A stretch of 64,000 bases of DNA from Pandoraea capi (GCF_902459735.1 NZ_CABPRV010000005.1:1-64000), one strand, 5' to 3'. Counted from the first letter of the stretch, positions 33,867-43,511 are shown. The notes: a model not told the origin generated them from the letters alone. Numbers and translations are program-made.

Positions 33867-36203
33867 ATGGAACAAGCAGAAGATCTCTTTACGCAACCGT
33901 CGGATGACGACACGCTAACGCTCGGCGCGTATGCCGAGCGCGCTTATTTGGACTACGCGATCAGCGTGGTCAAGGGCCGCGCCCTGCCGGACGTCTGCGA
34001 TGGTCAGAAGCCGGTACAGCGCCGCATCCTGTTCGCGATGAACGAAATGGGCCTTGCGTCCGACGCCAAGCCGGTGAAGTCGGCACGCGTCGTCGGCGAT
34101 GTGCTCGGTAAATTCCACCCGCACGGCGACCAGTCCGCGTATGACGCCCTGGTGCGTCTCGCGCAGGACTTCTCGATGCGCTATCCGCTCATCGACGGTC
34201 AGGGCAACTTCGGCTCGCGCGATGGCGACGGCGCGGCGGCAATGCGATACACCGAAGCGCGTCTGACGCCGATCGCGAAGCTGCTGCTCGACGAGATCGA
34301 TGCGGGCACGGTCGATTTCGTGCCGAACTACGATGGCTCCACGGAGGAGCCGCGCTTGTTGCCGGCGCGCCTGCCGTTCGTGCTGCTCAACGGCGCCTCG
34401 GGGATCGCGGTTGGTCTGGCCACGGAAATCCCCTCGCATAACCTGCGCGAAGTCGCGTCGGCTGCCGTCGCCCTGATCCGCAATCCCAAGCTCGACGATG
34501 CCGAGCTGATGACCCACGTGCAGGGGCCGGACTTCCCGGGCGGCGGGCAACTGATCTCGAGTGCGGCAGAGATTCGCGCCGCTTACGAGAGCGGCCGTGG
34601 CAGTCTCAAGATGCGGGCGCGCTGGAAGATCGAAGAAATGGCGCGCGGTCAGTGGCAGGCGGTGGTGTATGAACTGCCACCGAATACCTCCGGTCAGAAG
34701 GTGCTCGAGGAAATCGAGGAGCTGACGAATCCGAAGGTCAAGCTCGGCAAGAAGTCGCTCACGCCCGAGCAGCAGAATCTGAAGCAATCGATGTTGGCGA
34801 TGCTCGATGCCGTGCGCGACGAATCGGGTAAGGACGCGCCGGTACGTCTCGTGTTCGAGCCGAAATCGAGCCGCATCGATCAGCAGGAATTCATCACCAC
34901 GCTGCTCGCGCACACGAGCCTGGAGTCGAGTGCGTCGGTGAACCTCGTGATGGTGGGCGCCGATGGCCGTCCGGGCCAGAAGTCGTTGCGCGACATCATT
35001 ACCGAATGGATCGGCTTCCGCTTCGAGACGGTCACGCGTCGCACGCGTCACCGTCTGGGCAAGGTCGACGACCGCATCCATATTCTCGAAGGCCGCATGA
35101 TCGTCTTCCTGAATATCGACGAAGTCATTCGTATCATTCGCGAGTCGGACGAGCCGAAGGCCGCGCTGATGGCATCGTTCAAGCTGAGCGAGCGTCAGGC
35201 TGAAGACATTCTGGAAATTCGCCTGCGTCAGTTGGCGCGTCTGGAAGCGATCAAGATCGAGCAGGAACTCGCGTCGTTGCGCGACGAGAAGGCGAAGCTC
35301 GAAGACCTGCTCGCCAACGAGAGCACGATGAAGCGCCTGATCATCAAGGAAATCGAAACCGACGCCAAGCAATTTGGCGACGAGCGTCGCACCTTGATTC
35401 AGGAGGAGAAGCGTGCGGTGGCCGAAGCACGCGTCGTCGATGAGCCAGTGACCGTTGTCGTTTCTGCCAAGGGTTGGGTCCGGGCGCTCAAGGGCCACGG
35501 TCTGGACGCGCAGGGTTTCTCGTTCAAGCAGGGCGACTCGCTGTATGGCGCCTTCGAATGCCGGACGGTCGATCCGTTGATTGCATGGGGCAGCAACGGC
35601 CGTGTCTATTCGGTCGCGGTGGCGCTCCTGCCGGGCGGGCGTGGCGACGGCGTGCCGCTGACCTCGCTGATCGAACTCGAATCGGGTTCACGTCTGTTGC
35701 ACTACTACGCGGCCTCGGGCGAGCAACCGCTGTTGCTGGCCACGACGGCTGGCTTTGGCTTCACGACCAAACTGGGCGATATGGTCAGCCGCGTGAAGGC
35801 TGGCAAGTCGTTCATGACGATTGATGACGGTGCCGAGCCGTTGGCGCCCACGCCGATCTGGCAGGGGGCGAGTGCCGTGGCCTGTCTGTCGAGCGATGGA
35901 CGTCTGCTCGTATTCGGCATGGACGAAATGAAGGCGCTCACCGGAGGCGGACGTGGTGTCACGCTGATCGGTCTCGAAAGCAAGCAGACGCTGGTGTCGG
36001 TCGTACCGATCAGCGAAGCGGGGGTCACGGTGTACGGTGAGGTACGGGGCGGCAAGTTGCAGTCCGAGACGCTCTCGGGTGCATCGCTGGCGCCGAACAT
36101 CGGCAAGCGCGCTCGCAAGGGACGCGCACCGGCAGTGAAGTTTGCGACGTTCAAACCGCGTTCGCTCGAGCCGGTGTTGCCGGCCGCGCCGACGGCATCC
36201 TGA
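33867..36203 (+). CDS. parC: DNA topoisomerase IV subunit A
   Basis: This is the DNA-cleaving subunit of topoisomerase IV. In 778 residues it has the winged-helix/tower region, the active-site Tyr128 in [16 protein letters not shown], and a C-terminal beta-pinwheel. The quinolone-determining segment reads [16 protein letters not shown]: the site of E. coli Ser80 is Gln89 and that of Glu84 is Asp93. The C-terminal domain is ParC-like without the GyrA box. The upstream gap of 217 bases contains a TATGAT -10-like element. The small membrane gene starts 11 bases downstream. Confidence 0.94.
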   Translation: MEQAEDLFTQPSDDDTLTLGAYAERAYLDYAISVVKGRALPDVCDGQKPVQRRILFAMNEMGLASDAKPVKSARVVGDVLGKFHPHGDQSAYDALVRLAQDFSMRYPLIDGQGNFGSRDGDGAAAMRYTEARLTPIAKLLLDEIDAGTVDFVPNYDGSTEEPRLLPARLPFVLLNGASGIAVGLATEIPSHNLREVASAAVALIRNPKLDDAELMTHVQGPDFPGGGQLISSAAEIRAAYESGRGSLKMRARWKIEEMARGQWQAVVYELPPNTSGQKVLEEIEELTNPKVKLGKKSLTPEQQNLKQSMLAMLDAVRDESGKDAPVRLVFEPKSSRIDQQEFITTLLAHTSLESSASVNLVMVGADGRPGQKSLRDIITEWIGFRFETVTRRTRHRLGKVDDRIHILEGRMIVFLNIDEVIRIIRESDEPKAALMASFKLSERQAEDILEIRLRQLARLEAIKIEQELASLRDEKAKLEDLLANESTMKRLIIKEIETDAKQFGDERRTLIQEEKRAVAEARVVDEPVTVVVSAKGWVRALKGHGLDAQGFSFKQGDSLYGAFECRTVDPLIAWGSNGRVYSVAVALLPGGRGDGVPLTSLIELESGSRLLHYYAASGEQPLLLATTAGFGFTTKLGDMVSRVKAGKSFMTIDDGAEPLAPTPIWQGASAVACLSSDGRLLVFGMDEMKALTGGGRGVTLIGLESKQTLVSVVPISEAGVTVYGEVRGGKLQSETLSGASLAPNIGKRARKGRAPAVKFATFKPRSLEPVLPAAPTAS

Positions 36204-36214
36204 GAGGATCACGC

Positions 36215-36667
36215 ATGAGTGTCTACGCCTTCAGCCTGTTCCTGCATCTGGTGAGTGTCGCCGTCTGGATCGGTGGAATGTTCTTCGCGCTGGTGTGTCT
36301 GCGTCCGGCGTCGTCGGAGCTCTCGCCCCAGCAACGTCTGCCGTTGTGGGAAGCCGCGTTCACGCGCTTTTTCACGTGGGTCGGCGTTGCCATCGTGCTG
36401 ATTCTGCTCTCCGGCGGGCACATGATGATGGGCATGGGTGGTTTGCATGCCCGTTGGCCGGTGCATGCCATGGCGGGGATCGGTGTGCTGATGATGCTGG
36501 TCTTCGGGCACATCCGTTTCGCGCTGTTCCCGCGTCTGCAACGCGCGGTGCAGGCGCAGTCCTGGCCCGACGGGGCTGCGGCCGTCAACGGCATTCGCCG
36601 GCTCGTGATTCTGAATCTCGTGCTGGGGATCGTGGTGATCGGTCTGGCGGCGTCGCTGCGCGGCTAA
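36215..36667 (+). CDS. Small CopD-like membrane protein
   Basis: The 150 residues form four helices, starting AFSLFLHLVSVAVWIGGMFFALVCL, and ending LVILNLVLGIVVIGLAASL. Histidines in helix 1 (LFLHLVS), helix 2-3 (GGHMMMGMG) and the HIRFALFPRLQ segment resemble the CopD/DUF2269-type haem- or copper-handling proteins. Function is not established. It follows parC by 11 bases with GAGAGGATCACGC before its ATG, so it is probably co-transcribed with parC. Confidence 0.75.
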   Translation: MSVYAFSLFLHLVSVAVWIGGMFFALVCLRPASSELSPQQRLPLWEAAFTRFFTWVGVAIVLILLSGGHMMMGMGGLHARWPVHAMAGIGVLMMLVFGHIRFALFPRLQRAVQAQSWPDGAAAVNGIRRLVILNLVLGIVVIGLAASLRG

Positions 36668-36718
36668 TACGGCTGATACCGGTCGCGCCGATCACATCCG
36701 ATCGCAAGATTGGCGGCA

Positions 36719-37642
36719 TCACGTGGCTGGCTGACGCTCGTCGCGGAGATGGCCGGCCACTTCGTGGCACATCGCCACGAAAGCCTGAACAAGCGGGCTA
36801 TTGTCGTCGCGGCGCTTTCCCAGGAGCAACGGTGCATGGGCATCGGGTTCGCTGACATCCATGAAGTGCGCCCCTTCGATCTGGATGCAACGCACCGCTG
36901 CCGGTAGGATCGCCACACCCAATCCACTTGCCGCGAGCGCGACAATCGTCGTCGACTCGCGCGCCTCCTGCACGACACGCGGTGTAAAACCAGCGCGCTC
37001 GCACATGCCCCGAATCTGACCGTCGATCGCCGTGCCCACGCCGTGGGGATGCATGATGAAGGCTTCGTCAGCCAGATCGGCAATCGACAGGCTGGCCCGC
37101 CGCGCGAGTCGATGCCCTTGATGCAAGACCACGACCAGCGCCTCATCGATCAATGTCTCGAAACTCAGGCCTGCGACCGGCGGCGCATCTTCTGCCTGGC
37201 GCAACAGACCGATGTCGAGCGTGCGAGCGACCAGTGCCTCGCGCTGATTCTCCGAGGGCGACTCGCTCAGCGTGAGCGTGACGCGTGGATACCGCTGACG
37301 GTAGCTCGTGAGCACGCGTTTCATGAGATTCGTCATCGGCGCCGACGTCGTAAAGGCGATGCGTAACTCACCGGCGTCGAGTCCTGCAATTTGCTGCACT
37401 TCGAGGCGCGCAGCGTCGGCATCGGCCAGAATCTGGCGTGCCCGCACGAGGAACGCGCGCCCCGCGGCAGTGAGGAAGACGCGTCGCTGCGAGCGCTCGA
37501 AGAGCGGCACGCCCAACTCATCTTCCAGTGCGCGGATCTGCATCGACAGCGGCGGTTGCCCGATGTTGAGCTTCTGGGCTGCACGGCTGAAATGCAGTTC
37601 CTCGGCGACCGTCACGAAGTAGCGGAGATGACGCAGTTCCAT
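36719..37642 (-). CDS. LysR-family transcriptional regulator
   Basis: The 307 residues show the standard LysR N terminus ELRHLRYFVTVAEELHFSRA followed by AQKLNIGQPPLSMQIRALE and a C-terminal effector domain. The opening RYFVTVAEELHFSRAA and QPPLSMQI are typical of the BenM/CatM-like or HcaR-like group. It is divergent from an MFS transporter gene with a 131-base AT-rich gap, the usual layout for a LysR protein that controls its neighbour. Confidence 0.9.
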   Translation of the reverse strand: MELRHLRYFVTVAEELHFSRAAQKLNIGQPPLSMQIRALEDELGVPLFERSQRRVFLTAAGRAFLVRARQILADADAARLEVQQIAGLDAGELRIAFTTSAPMTNLMKRVLTSYRQRYPRVTLTLSESPSENQREALVARTLDIGLLRQAEDAPPVAGLSFETLIDEALVVVLHQGHRLARRASLSIADLADEAFIMHPHGVGTAIDGQIRGMCERAGFTPRVVQEARESTTIVALAASGLGVAILPAAVRCIQIEGAHFMDVSEPDAHAPLLLGKRRDDNSPLVQAFVAMCHEVAGHLRDERQPAT

Positions 37643-37660
37643 GCTTGGAGCCTCAATTGA

Positions 37661-37677
37661 TCTATTTTATATATAGA
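37661..37677. promoter_or_regulatory. AT-rich palindrome between divergent LysR and MFS genes
   Basis: TCTAT (37661-37665) and ATAGA (37673-37677) form an inverted repeat in an AT-rich patch that is unlike the surrounding high-GC sequence. A second patch (TTAAATATATATT) follows at 37686-37698. It is the likely site for the LysR protein or for the two promoters. Confidence 0.5.
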
Positions 37678-37773
37678 AAAGTCGCTTAAATATATATTGG
37701 ACGCGAGGTAAGGGCAAACCTATCATTCGTTGTATACATTTCACCCTTGGTTCGCGCGAGGCGAGCCATCTCC

Positions 37774-39042
37774 ATGGCATCAACGAATTCCCTCCCTCTT
37801 GCTACCGGCGGTGCGTCCGTCGCTGGCGCGTCTGCCCCGAAACTTCCTGCGGGCGTAGCCCGTGGCACGCGTGAATACGCCGTTATCAGCCGGGCGCTCT
37901 TTTTCGGCGGTTTTTCAACGTTCGCGCAGCTTTACTGCATGCAATCGCTGCTCCCGCTGCTGACGACGACGTTCGGCATCAGCCCCGCGCAGGCGAGTTG
38001 GTCGGTGTCTGCGGCAACGATGATGATGGCGCTTGGCCTGCTCGTGACGTGTGTCGCCGCAGACCGCGTGAGTCGCAAGCGCATGATGACCATTGCGTTG
38101 CTCAGTTCGTCGGTGCTGACGCTGGCGAGTGCGTTCTCGACCAACTTCGAGACGATCGTCATTCTGGCGGCGCTCAAGGGGCTCGCCCTGTCGGGCTTGC
38201 CCGCCATTGCCATGGCCTACCTCAGCGAAGAGATCGATCAACGCTCGCTCGGCATGTCGATGGGCCTCTACATCGGCGGCAACATTCTGGGCGGGATGGC
38301 GGGCCGGGTGATGGCCGCTTTCGTCGCCGACATGTTCTCGTGGCGTGTGTCCGTCGCGCTGATCGGACTCGTCTGCCTGGCGATGGGACTCGAATTCGCC
38401 CGCAGCTTGCCTCATTCACGCCGCTTCACGCCGCGCCACATGCCCGTGCGCGAGGCGCTTGGTCATGCCCGCCGCCATCTGGGCGATCCGGCGCTGCTTG
38501 GCCTGTATCTGTTCGCCGGGCTGATGATGGGCAGCTTCGTGAGCATTTACAACTATCTCGGCTTCCATTTGTCGGCAGCTCCGTTCCATCTGCCGCATGC
38601 GGCCATCGGCGCCATTTTCGGGATGTATCTGATTGGGGTGGCCGGCTCGTTCATCGCGGGGCCGCTCTCGGATCGCGTGGGGCGTCCACGCCTGCTCTGG
38701 GCGCTCGTGGCGTTGGCGATGGTCGGGCTTGTGACGATGTTGTTGCCGCAGGTGCTGGGCGTGGTGGCCGGACTGGCGATCTTTACGTTCGGCTTCTTCG
38801 GTGCCCATACGGTTGCCAGCAGTTGGGTCGGACGGCGTGCGACAGAAGGGCGGGCGATCGCGTCGGCGTTGTATCTGTTCTTTTATTACCTCGGCTCCAG
38901 CCTACTCGGCAGCTTCTCTGGTGTGATGCTCAAGTCGAACGGCTGGCACGGTGTGGTCGCCTTGCTGTGCGTCGCTGTGGTGATTTCATTGGCCGTCGCC
39001 ATCGCGATGCGGCGTGCGTACGGATCGGGCAAGCCGGTCTGA
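37774..39042 (+). CDS. MFS transporter (YnfM/DHA1-like)
   Basis: The 422 residues have twelve predicted helices. FATFAQLYCMQSLLPLL-like helix 1 (FSTFAQLYCMQSLLPLLTTT), the motif-A loop (ADRVSRKRMM) and the repeat in the second half (GPLSDRVGRPRLLWALVA) place it with the YnfM-type drug/metabolite exporters. I chose ATG 37774; a TTG nine codons upstream is possible. Divergent LysR control suggests induction by a small acid or aromatic compound. The substrate is unknown. Confidence 0.88.
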   Translation: MASTNSLPLATGGASVAGASAPKLPAGVARGTREYAVISRALFFGGFSTFAQLYCMQSLLPLLTTTFGISPAQASWSVSAATMMMALGLLVTCVAADRVSRKRMMTIALLSSSVLTLASAFSTNFETIVILAALKGLALSGLPAIAMAYLSEEIDQRSLGMSMGLYIGGNILGGMAGRVMAAFVADMFSWRVSVALIGLVCLAMGLEFARSLPHSRRFTPRHMPVREALGHARRHLGDPALLGLYLFAGLMMGSFVSIYNYLGFHLSAAPFHLPHAAIGAIFGMYLIGVAGSFIAGPLSDRVGRPRLLWALVALAMVGLVTMLLPQVLGVVAGLAIFTFGFFGAHTVASSWVGRRATEGRAIASALYLFFYYLGSSLLGSFSGVMLKSNGWHGVVALLCVAVVISLAVAIAMRRAYGSGKPV

Positions 39043-39077
39043 TCGACGTCACAGCGAGTGCGGTACCGCGTCAAAAC

Positions 39078-39105
39078 ACAACAGCCACCCGAGGGTGGCT
39101 GTTGT
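39078..39105. terminator. Terminator hairpin after the MFS gene
   Basis: ACAACAGCCACC pairs with GGTGGCTGTTGT around a 4-base loop. Both sides are flanked only by short A or T runs. It lies 35 bases after the MFS stop, between convergent genes. Confidence 0.65.
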
Positions 39106-39241
39106 CATATTCGCGGGACGAGCGTGCCGACTACGCTGACGGTGCGACATCGAATGTCGTCGTCGCGGCGGCATGTCGGCGCGCTCGAGAGCGCTACCTC
39201 GAGCCCGTCCCGCGAACGCATGCGCAGGGCTGACGCAGTGC

Positions 39242-39697
39242 TTACGCGAGTTCGGCGATCAGTTCAATCTCGACACAGGCGCCCAGCGGAATCTGCGCGA
39301 CGCCAAAGGCCGAACGGGCGTGTTTGCCCGCGTCGCCGAACACTTCACCGAACAGTTCCGACGCACCGTTCGTCACCAGATGCTGGTCGGTGAATTCCTG
39401 TGTCGAGTTCACGAGGCTCATCAGCTTCACGATGCGCTTGACCTTGTTCAGGTCACCCGTGTGCGCATGCAGCGTGGCGATCAGCTCGATCGCGACAGCA
39501 CGTGCGGCGGCCTTGCCCTCTTCGACGCTCACGTCCTGACCGAGCTTGCCGGTCCAGACCTTACCGTCTTTCTTCGGCAGGTGACCCGAGAGGAAAACGG
39601 TGTTGCCGGTCTGAGCGGCCATGACGTAGGCAGCGGCCGGGGCGGCGGAGGTCGGCAGTTCGATACCGAGTTGCTTGAGTTTGTCGTAGACGGACAT
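39242..39697 (-). CDS. RidA-family (YjgF) protein
   Basis: RidA proteins hydrolyse reactive enamine/imine intermediates released by PLP enzymes. The 151 residues start at ATG 39697 (MSVYDKLKQLG) with AAGGAAG upstream. The motifs TGNTVFLSGHLPKKDGKVWTGK-like N-terminal half, TLHAHTGDLNKVKRIVKL and GVAQIPLGACVEIELIAEL fit the RutC/RidA group; the arginine of classical RidA is not obvious in the last motif, so this may be a non-hydrolytic subgroup (Rid4-7). The aminotransferase gene upstream on the same strand is a natural source of imine products. Confidence 0.88.
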   Translation of the reverse strand: MSVYDKLKQLGIELPTSAAPAAAYVMAAQTGNTVFLSGHLPKKDGKVWTGKLGQDVSVEEGKAAARAVAIELIATLHAHTGDLNKVKRIVKLMSLVNSTQEFTDQHLVTNGASELFGEVFGDAGKHARSAFGVAQIPLGACVEIELIAELA

Positions 39698-39874
39698 GTA
39701 CGGCTTCCTTGCAGATACGGTGAAATCGGGCCGATCGATTCGTAGATGCGATCGGTGGGGCTGGTTCGGCGATGGGTTGCGCGATTCCCGTCGATCCCTT
39801 GGCAATTGGCCCGAGGCAGGCTCGGGCCAATCAGCGCAAGACGGGTTACGGGTCGCTGTCGCGCGGGGGGCGAA

Positions 39875-41065
39875 TCAGGCAGCGCGTCGGGTCGCGGCGT
39901 CTGCAATCAATGCCCCCAGGCGTGCGATACCGATCTCGATCTTCTCGGGCGGCACCGTCACGAACGACAATCGCAGCGTGTTCGTTTGCGGCGTGCCGAC
40001 ATAAAACGGCGCGCCGGGCACGAACGCGACATTCTGCGCAATCGCTTTTTCCAGTAGCTGCATGGTGTCGATGCCAGCGGGCAATGTCAACCAGATGAAC
40101 ATGCCGCCCGCAGGCGTGGTCCACGTGGCTCCGGCGGGCATGTGCTGCTTCAGCGATGCGAGCATCGCTTGCGCCTGCGAGGCGTAAAGCGTGCGAATCG
40201 ACGGGATATGCGTGTCGAGAAATCCGTCTTTCACGACTTCGTAGGCGATGCGCTGCGTGACGCTGGGCGTGTGCAAATCCGCGGCCTGCTTGGCCTGGAC
40301 GAGCTTGGCAATCACCGCCGTCGGGCCGATGATGAAGCCGAGTCGCAGCCCCGGGGCGAGAATCTTGGAGAACGAGCCCATATGGAGTACGTGCTCGGGC
40401 GCAAGCGACAGGAGGCTCGGTAGGCGCTGGCCTTCGTAGTCGAGTTCGCCGTAGGGGTCGTCTTCGATAATCGCCAGACCGTCGCGCTTGGCCACGGCCG
40501 CCAATGCTTCACGACGCGCCATGGGCAAGCGACGTCCCGTCGGATTCTGGAAGTTCGGCATGGCGTACAGGAAGCGGGCGCCTTTCGCCAGTTCCGGCGT
40601 GAGCGCCTCGGGAAGCAGGCCATGATCGTCGGTCGGCACCGGCACGTATTTCGGCGCGAACAGCGAGAACGATTGCAGTGCCCCCAGATAACTCGGCGCT
40701 TCGACGAGCACCCGGCTGCCCTCATCGATGAAGATCTTGCCGATCAGATCGAGACCCTGCTGCGATCCGGTGGTGATCAGTACGTTGTCGGAAGAGAGCG
40801 TCAGGCCGTCGCGTGAGTAACGCTTGGCGATCCATTCGCGCAGCGGGGCAAACCCCTCGGTCGCGCTGTATTGCAGCGCAGTCTGCGGCGACTCGGTGAG
40901 AACGCGCTCTGCGGCCGCACGCATCTGTGCGACGGGGAACGTCGCCGGGGAGGGCAGGCCGCCAGCGAACGAGATGACTTCGGGGCGCTCGGTGACCTTG
41001 AGAATTTCGCGAATGGCCGAGCTGGTCAGATTGCGGGCGCGTTCGGAATATTGCCAATCGTGCAT
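39875..41065 (-). CDS. PLP-dependent aminotransferase (fold type I, LysN/2-aminoadipate type)
   Basis: The 396 residues carry VISFAGGLPSPATFP near the N terminus, ITTGSQQGLDLIGKIF, NPTGRRLP and the PLP lysine Lys234 in HMGSFSKILAPGLRLGF. This is the class I/II subgroup near LysN (2-aminoadipate) and MocR-like aminotransferase domains, often broad for aromatic and branched amino acids. ATG 41065 gives MHDWQYSERA and normal length; the longer start adds 29 unlikely residues. It is followed on the same strand by a RidA gene and preceded by an EamA exporter. Confidence 0.88.
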   Translation of the reverse strand: MHDWQYSERARNLTSSAIREILKVTERPEVISFAGGLPSPATFPVAQMRAAAERVLTESPQTALQYSATEGFAPLREWIAKRYSRDGLTLSSDNVLITTGSQQGLDLIGKIFIDEGSRVLVEAPSYLGALQSFSLFAPKYVPVPTDDHGLLPEALTPELAKGARFLYAMPNFQNPTGRRLPMARREALAAVAKRDGLAIIEDDPYGELDYEGQRLPSLLSLAPEHVLHMGSFSKILAPGLRLGFIIGPTAVIAKLVQAKQAADLHTPSVTQRIAYEVVKDGFLDTHIPSIRTLYASQAQAMLASLKQHMPAGATWTTPAGGMFIWLTLPAGIDTMQLLEKAIAQNVAFVPGAPFYVGTPQTNTLRLSFVTVPPEKIEIGIARLGALIADAATRRAA

Positions 41066-41206
41066 GATGGTCTCGCTTGGAATGTGCGGCTTTTCTGCGT
41101 GAGCCGCGAGTATCGGGCGTTGCGGGTGCCGAGCGCTTGGGGGCAGGCGCAACGCCAGGGGGCTGACACGTCACGGCGCAGGGATCGCATGCGCCGTGGT
41201 GTGTCG

Positions 41207-42103
41207 TCAGACCGGTTTGCCCGTGAGTCGCGAAGCGCCGATCTTCATGTTCTTGCCAAGTGCGATCGTCGTAACGACGCCCGCGGCAAACAGCCACGTG
41301 ACGGCATCGACCTGTTCGCCGAAAAAGAGGGCGGACAGCGCAATCGTGAAGAAAATCTGTAGCAATTGTACTTGGCCGACACGCGCGATACCGCCCATGG
41401 CGAGGCCGGCGTACCAGGCGAAGAAGCCGATGAACTGAGAGAAGAGCGTCACGTAGGCGAATGCGCCCCAGGCGCGGCCGCTCACGGGCCAGGGTTGCTG
41501 CCATGCAAGCCATCCCACAGGCAACAGCAATACCGGGGCCGACACCACCAGTGCCCAGCAGATGACCTGCCAGCCGCCCATCTCGCGGGCGAGTTTGCCG
41601 CCTTCTGCGTAGCCCAGTGCGCCGATGACGACGGCGAGCAGCATCAGGCCGTCCGCAGCATGCAGACTACCGCCCCCGGCGCGCAGCGCGAAAGCGATCA
41701 CCAGTGCGCTGCCGAGCAGCGCGAAGATCCAGAAGCCGCGCGACGGGCGCTCGCCACCGAGCCAGTAGGCATAGATTGCGACGAAGAACGGCTGCAAGCC
41801 GTTGACGACGGCGCCATGTGAGGCCGGGATCGTCTTCATCGCCCAGGCCGAGAACACCGGAAAGGCGACGATGACGCCGAGCGAAGTGACCGCAAGGCTC
41901 TTGAGCTGCGACCGGGTGGGCCAGGGCTCCTTGCGCCACCAAAGCAGCGCCCCGGCGAATACCGCTGCCACCAGCGCGCGTCCCAGTCCATTGAGCAGCG
42001 GGTTGACTTCCGCTACGACGATGCGCGTCATGGGCAACGTCAGACTGAAGATGAGCACGCCGATCAATCCGATCAGCATGCCCCGGGATTCACGCGAATT
42101 CAT
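41207..42103 (-). CDS. EamA-family (DMT) transporter
   Basis: The 298 residues form about ten helices in two EamA repeats (LIGLIGVLIFSLTLPMTRIV at the start, and FGEQVDAVTWLFAAGVV near the end). ATG 42103 is preceded by GAGGCGAC and gives the family length. EamA proteins export amino acids or metabolites. The position next to an aminotransferase gene suggests amino acid export, without direct evidence. Confidence 0.87.
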   Translation of the reverse strand: MNSRESRGMLIGLIGVLIFSLTLPMTRIVVAEVNPLLNGLGRALVAAVFAGALLWWRKEPWPTRSQLKSLAVTSLGVIVAFPVFSAWAMKTIPASHGAVVNGLQPFFVAIYAYWLGGERPSRGFWIFALLGSALVIAFALRAGGGSLHAADGLMLLAVVIGALGYAEGGKLAREMGGWQVICWALVVSAPVLLLPVGWLAWQQPWPVSGRAWGAFAYVTLFSQFIGFFAWYAGLAMGGIARVGQVQLLQIFFTIALSALFFGEQVDAVTWLFAAGVVTTIALGKNMKIGASRLTGKPV

Positions 42104-42174
42104 GGTGTCGCCTCGTGGTTCTGGTAATGATCCGCCCGCCATGCGCTGTGGCCGGGCGTTGGGATCGATAAGGT

Positions 42175-42870
42175 CTAACGCAAGGTGCGAGGACCGTTCG
42201 GGGTTTCGATTTCTGCGGCGAGCGAGGGCTCGACCAATGTCGCTTCCACGTTGACGAGCGCATCGGCGCCCAGCCATTGCAGTTGTTCTGCAATCACCGT
42301 TGCCTGCGGGTGAAAGCCACGCAACGATGTGACCGCGCAGTCTGCGGACGGCAAGGCATCGGCCGGATGCTGCTGCGTATCCCACTGGATCAGCGTAGGC
42401 AGCAGCCCCTGCCCTGCGCCTTGCCACGACGGAAGACTGCCGTCGTCGGGTACGCCGATCTGCCAGGTCAGCGCCCCGCGCTGCATGGCCATTACCGGCG
42501 CCAGCCGCTGCGGATATTGCGCTTGCCAGCGAGGCAGCGAACGCGGTCGATCGACGCGCGCCACCCAGTGCGCGAGGTACGGGCCTCGGGCAAGGCGTGC
42601 CTGTACGGTCTCGTCGTCAAGTCCGAACCAGCGCGCACGACTCGGGGCCGGCGCGTCCGGGTCGATCGCGATGATCTCCAGATACGTGCCCCCCCACAGT
42701 CCCAGCAAGCTGTTATGCGTTCCCATCCGGGCATGCTTGCCGCCGCGTTGCGGCATGACATCGGTGAGGCCAAGTTGCTCGATGACATGCGCTTCCCCCG
42801 CTTCCAGCGTTTGTGCGGCAACGACGAGGTGATCGAGTTTCAAAGCCCTGGAGGCATTCAGTGCGGTCAT
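42175..42870 (-). CDS. Glyoxalase-like domain protein
   Basis: The 231 residues start ALKLDHLVVAAQTLEAGEAH with the HLVVA strand of the vicinal oxygen chelate fold, then KHARMGTHNSLLGLWGGTYLEIIAIDP, typical of the Glyoxalase_3 (PF13468) group. The His and Glu residues in these strands (His14, Glu65 approximately) are likely metal ligands. No substrate is known for the group. It is upstream of the EamA gene on the same strand, 71 bases apart, and may be co-transcribed with it. Confidence 0.82.
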   Translation of the reverse strand: MTALNASRALKLDHLVVAAQTLEAGEAHVIEQLGLTDVMPQRGGKHARMGTHNSLLGLWGGTYLEIIAIDPDAPAPSRARWFGLDDETVQARLARGPYLAHWVARVDRPRSLPRWQAQYPQRLAPVMAMQRGALTWQIGVPDDGSLPSWQGAGQGLLPTLIQWDTQQHPADALPSADCAVTSLRGFHPQATVIAEQLQWLGADALVNVEATLVEPSLAAEIETPNGPRTLR

Positions 42871-43066
42871 ATTCGGTTCTGGCGAAGTCGGGCGGCAAAG
42901 CTGAGCCGCAAAAGCGATAGCTTACCTGTGACATGTCCGCTACGTGAGGTTTGCGCATCCCGGGGATTTGTCGGGCGTGCGTTGGGCGATCCGTGCCGAT
43001 GTCGTGCGCCGATCCGCTTGTCTGCGCTTGTCTGCGCTTGTCCTCGCGTCGTGGCGCCCGGCCGGC

Positions 43067-43429
43067 TTACCCGCGAGAGAGCGGCGTCGCCTGCCGATTC
43101 GTCAGACGCGGTACGCGGGCGGCGATTTCACGCCATGCCAGACGCCATCCGCTACGAAGCAGGCCGCTGCCACCTGACGCGCAAAGCGTCTTGGCGGGCT
43201 GACTCACGCGCATACGGGCGCCGTCTTGCCAGGTGCCGAGCCACACGCGCTGACCGCCCCGAATCTCGAAGCTCTCACCCGCACGCAGCCAGTGGTCGGC
43301 CGGTTCGCCTTCCACGGTCAGCCACAGTACGCCCTGCAGCACTTGCAGCGACTGAGGCGGTTCGATAGCCGGGCTTTGCCAGAAGACGGTCTGTCCCGGA
43401 TCTAGCTCGAAGAGTCGGATTTCACGCAT
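43067..43429 (-). CDS. DUF2917 protein
   Basis: The 120 residues start at ATG 43429 (MREIRLFELDPG). The DUF2917 core is visible: LQVLQGVLWLTVEGEPADHWLRAGE, then EIRGGQRVWLG, a cupin-like beta fold. A basic tail of 35 residues follows. Function is unknown. It is divergent from a MocR regulator with 278 bases between that contain repeated motifs, so it is probably the regulator's target. Confidence 0.82.
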   Translation of the reverse strand: MREIRLFELDPGQTVFWQSPAIEPPQSLQVLQGVLWLTVEGEPADHWLRAGESFEIRGGQRVWLGTWQDGARMRVSQPAKTLCASGGSGLLRSGWRLAWREIAARVPRLTNRQATPLSRG

Positions 43430-43456
43430 GGCGGTCTCCAGTTGAGAGGACACTTT

Positions 43457-43511
43457 ATCGGTTAACTCCGATACAGTACCGATACAGATGTCGAGGGAGT
43501 TTTCGGTACAG
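43457..43511. promoter_or_regulatory. Repeated CCGATACAG motifs, candidate MocR operator
   Basis: CCGATACAG occurs at 43468-43476 and 43479-43487, eleven bases apart (one helical turn), and TCGGTACAG at 43503-43511. The first copy also forms an inverted repeat with ATCGG at 43457-43461. MocR regulators such as PdxR and GabR bind direct repeats of this kind in divergent intergenic regions. Confidence 0.6.

Noticed and set aside
33915-35498. A 527-codon open frame on the minus strand opposite parC
   Set aside because: Low-complexity arginine-rich product, no ribosome-binding site or family; a shadow of parC.
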